A stretch of 64,000 bases of DNA from Microcebus murinus (taxonomy: Eukaryota > Chordata > Mammalia > Primates > Cheirogaleidae). The notes under the pieces were generated by a model. The model saw only the letters and a program-made list of their open reading frames with translations, had not been told where the DNA came from and did not search any database. Each line of letters opens with the position of its first letter. The stretch's first letter is position 1. The stretch is taken from assembly GCF_040939455.1 (NCBI RefSeq), contig NC_134115.1:23462727-23526726 (forward strand), written 5' to 3'. Shown piece after piece: positions 63,245 to 64,000 of the stretch. The position numbers were made by a program, and so were the translations under genes.

Positions 63245-63720
63245 GGCCAGGCACAGTGGCTCCCTCCTGTAACCCTGCACTTTGGGAGGCTGAGGTGGGT
63301 GGACTGCTTGAGGTTAGGAGTTCAAGACCTGCCTGAGCAAGAGCAAAAAACGTCAACTCGACAAAAAAAAAAGAGAGAGAGACAGAAAGAGAGAGACAGA
63401 AAAAGGAAGGAAGGAAGGAAGGAAGGAAGGAAGGAAGGAAGGAAGGAAGGAAGGAAGGAAGGGAGGGAGGGAGGGAGGGAGGGAGGGAGGGAGGGAGGGG
63501 AGGGGAGGGGAGGGGAGGGGAGGGGAGGGGAGGGGAGGGGAGGGGAGGGGAGGAAGGGAAGGAAATCAGCAAGGCAAATGCCTATAATCCCAGCTACTTT
63601 GGGAGGCTGAGGCAGGAAGATCACTTGAGCCCAGGAGTTTGAGGCTGCTGTGAGCTATGATGACACCACTGCACTCTAGCTGCAGCAACAGAGTGAGACC
63701 CTGTCTCACACACAAAAAAA
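63245..63720 (+). mobile_element. Alu with expanded purine linker
   Basis: The left arm starts 'aggccaggcacagtggctcc' and the right arm ends in CACAC/A-run. The linker between the arms has expanded into a ~165-base purine repeat. It is inserted in the Tigger1 transposase relic, with 'gatgtgactgaatggctgca' resuming after it. Confidence 0.92.
63392..63555 (+). repeat. (GGAA)n-(GGGA)n-(GGGGA)n polypurine tract
   Basis: The tract passes in order from (GA)n and GGAA units to GGGA units (from about 63,460) and then GGGGA units (from about 63,497). It is almost pyrimidine-free. Confidence 0.98.
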
Positions 63721-64000
63721 GAGCTTACAGATGTGACTGAATGGCTGCAATCTCATAAAACCTGAAAGGATAAGAAGTTGCTTCTTATGGATAAGCAAAG
63801 AAAGTGGTTTCTTAAAATGGAATCTACTCCTGGTGAAATGCTATGAACATTGTTGAAATGACAACAAAGGATTTAAATATTACATAAACTTAGTTGATAA
63901 AGTCGCCATAAGGTTTGAGAAAATTGACTCCAATTTTGAAAAACATTCTTTGGATAAAATACTATCAAATAGTATCACATGCTACAGAGAACTCTTTCAT

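Larger units (their letters stand above)
61826..64000 (+). mobile_element. Tigger1 (pogo/Tc1-mariner superfamily) transposon, autonomous-type relic, runs off the edge
   Basis: Sequence follows the Tigger1 consensus from the 5' region ('ctgtatcaagcaagtctg') through the transposase gene to the window end. The transposase ATG equivalent at 62237 is followed after eight codons by a stop. Later stretches ('ttgacaatgcacctagttac', 'cccatggatcaaggagtaat', 'gatgctataaagaacatttg') cover the DDE catalytic core but carry frameshifts and deletions. An Alu splits it at 63,245-63,720. It is the probable long form of the family whose deleted form sits at 56,351. Confidence 0.92.
62237..64000 (+). pseudogene. 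Tigger1 transposase pseudogene (partial)
   Basis: CENP-B/pogo-like cut-and-paste transposase. It would bind the element ends through an N-terminal HTH and cut with a DDE domain. The frame begins MTSKCSSER and then stops. Downstream homology is in several frames, so no functional protein is possible. The 3' part lies beyond the window. Confidence 0.85.

Noticed and set aside
63195..63624. Long Pro-Ser-Leu or Glu-Gly-Arg-Lys frames at the right end
   Set aside because: They are the three frames of the GGAA/GGGA tract plus Alu sequence. Low-complexity chance ORFs.

Overview
The window is mammalian nuclear DNA from a primate, most likely a strepsirrhine (lemur/loris group). The evidence is a set of Alu elements with the middle and right-arm variants I associate with lemurs and galagos (for example 'ttggccaattaatttc' between the arms and 'gtgctaggattacagg' near the end), together with ancient MIR, L2, L1M, MLT1, hAT and Tigger relics. 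It is an ordinary euchromatic interval holding one complete protein-coding gene. I found no bacterial-type operons, CRISPR arrays or tRNA/rRNA genes.

Layout. 1-12.1 kb: repeat-rich upstream DNA. It holds a hAT relic split by two Alus, a possible 3'-terminal exon of an unidentified minus-strand transcript (4.38-4.60 kb), one copy of a ~0.9 kb interspersed repeat, and a nearly full-length but dead processed pseudogene of the DEAD-box helicase gene DDX50 (minus strand, 9.08-11.46 kb). 12.1-13.0 kb: CpG-island promoter and exon 1 of CARNMT1. 12.5-55.5 kb: CARNMT1 (carnosine N-methyltransferase 1, formerly C9orf41), plus strand, eight coding exons with GT-AG junctions in consistent phase. The joined reading frame is 411 codons plus stop, close to the 409-residue human protein as I recall it. 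The introns carry Alu, L1, MLT1, MER20/MER5, MIR and L2 copies and a small retrocopy flanked by a 15-bp target-site duplication. 55.5-64 kb: downstream intergenic DNA with a deleted Tigger1 derivative, an endogenous-retrovirus pol remnant, a degenerate 15-17-bp tandem repeat, L1 debris, and a long Tigger1 transposase relic that runs off the right edge and is split by an Alu with an expanded GGAA/GGGA/GGGGA tract.

The only gene with a clear function is CARNMT1. It encodes the SAM-dependent enzyme that methylates carnosine to anserine and is also reported to methylate histidine residues in some proteins. I did not find a new multi-gene system. The points most worth checking are the open upstream extension of the CARNMT1 frame, the 112-bp MIR-like segment inside the DDX50 pseudogene at a possible exon junction, the minus-strand terminal-exon candidate, and the intron-7 retrocopy of unknown parent.
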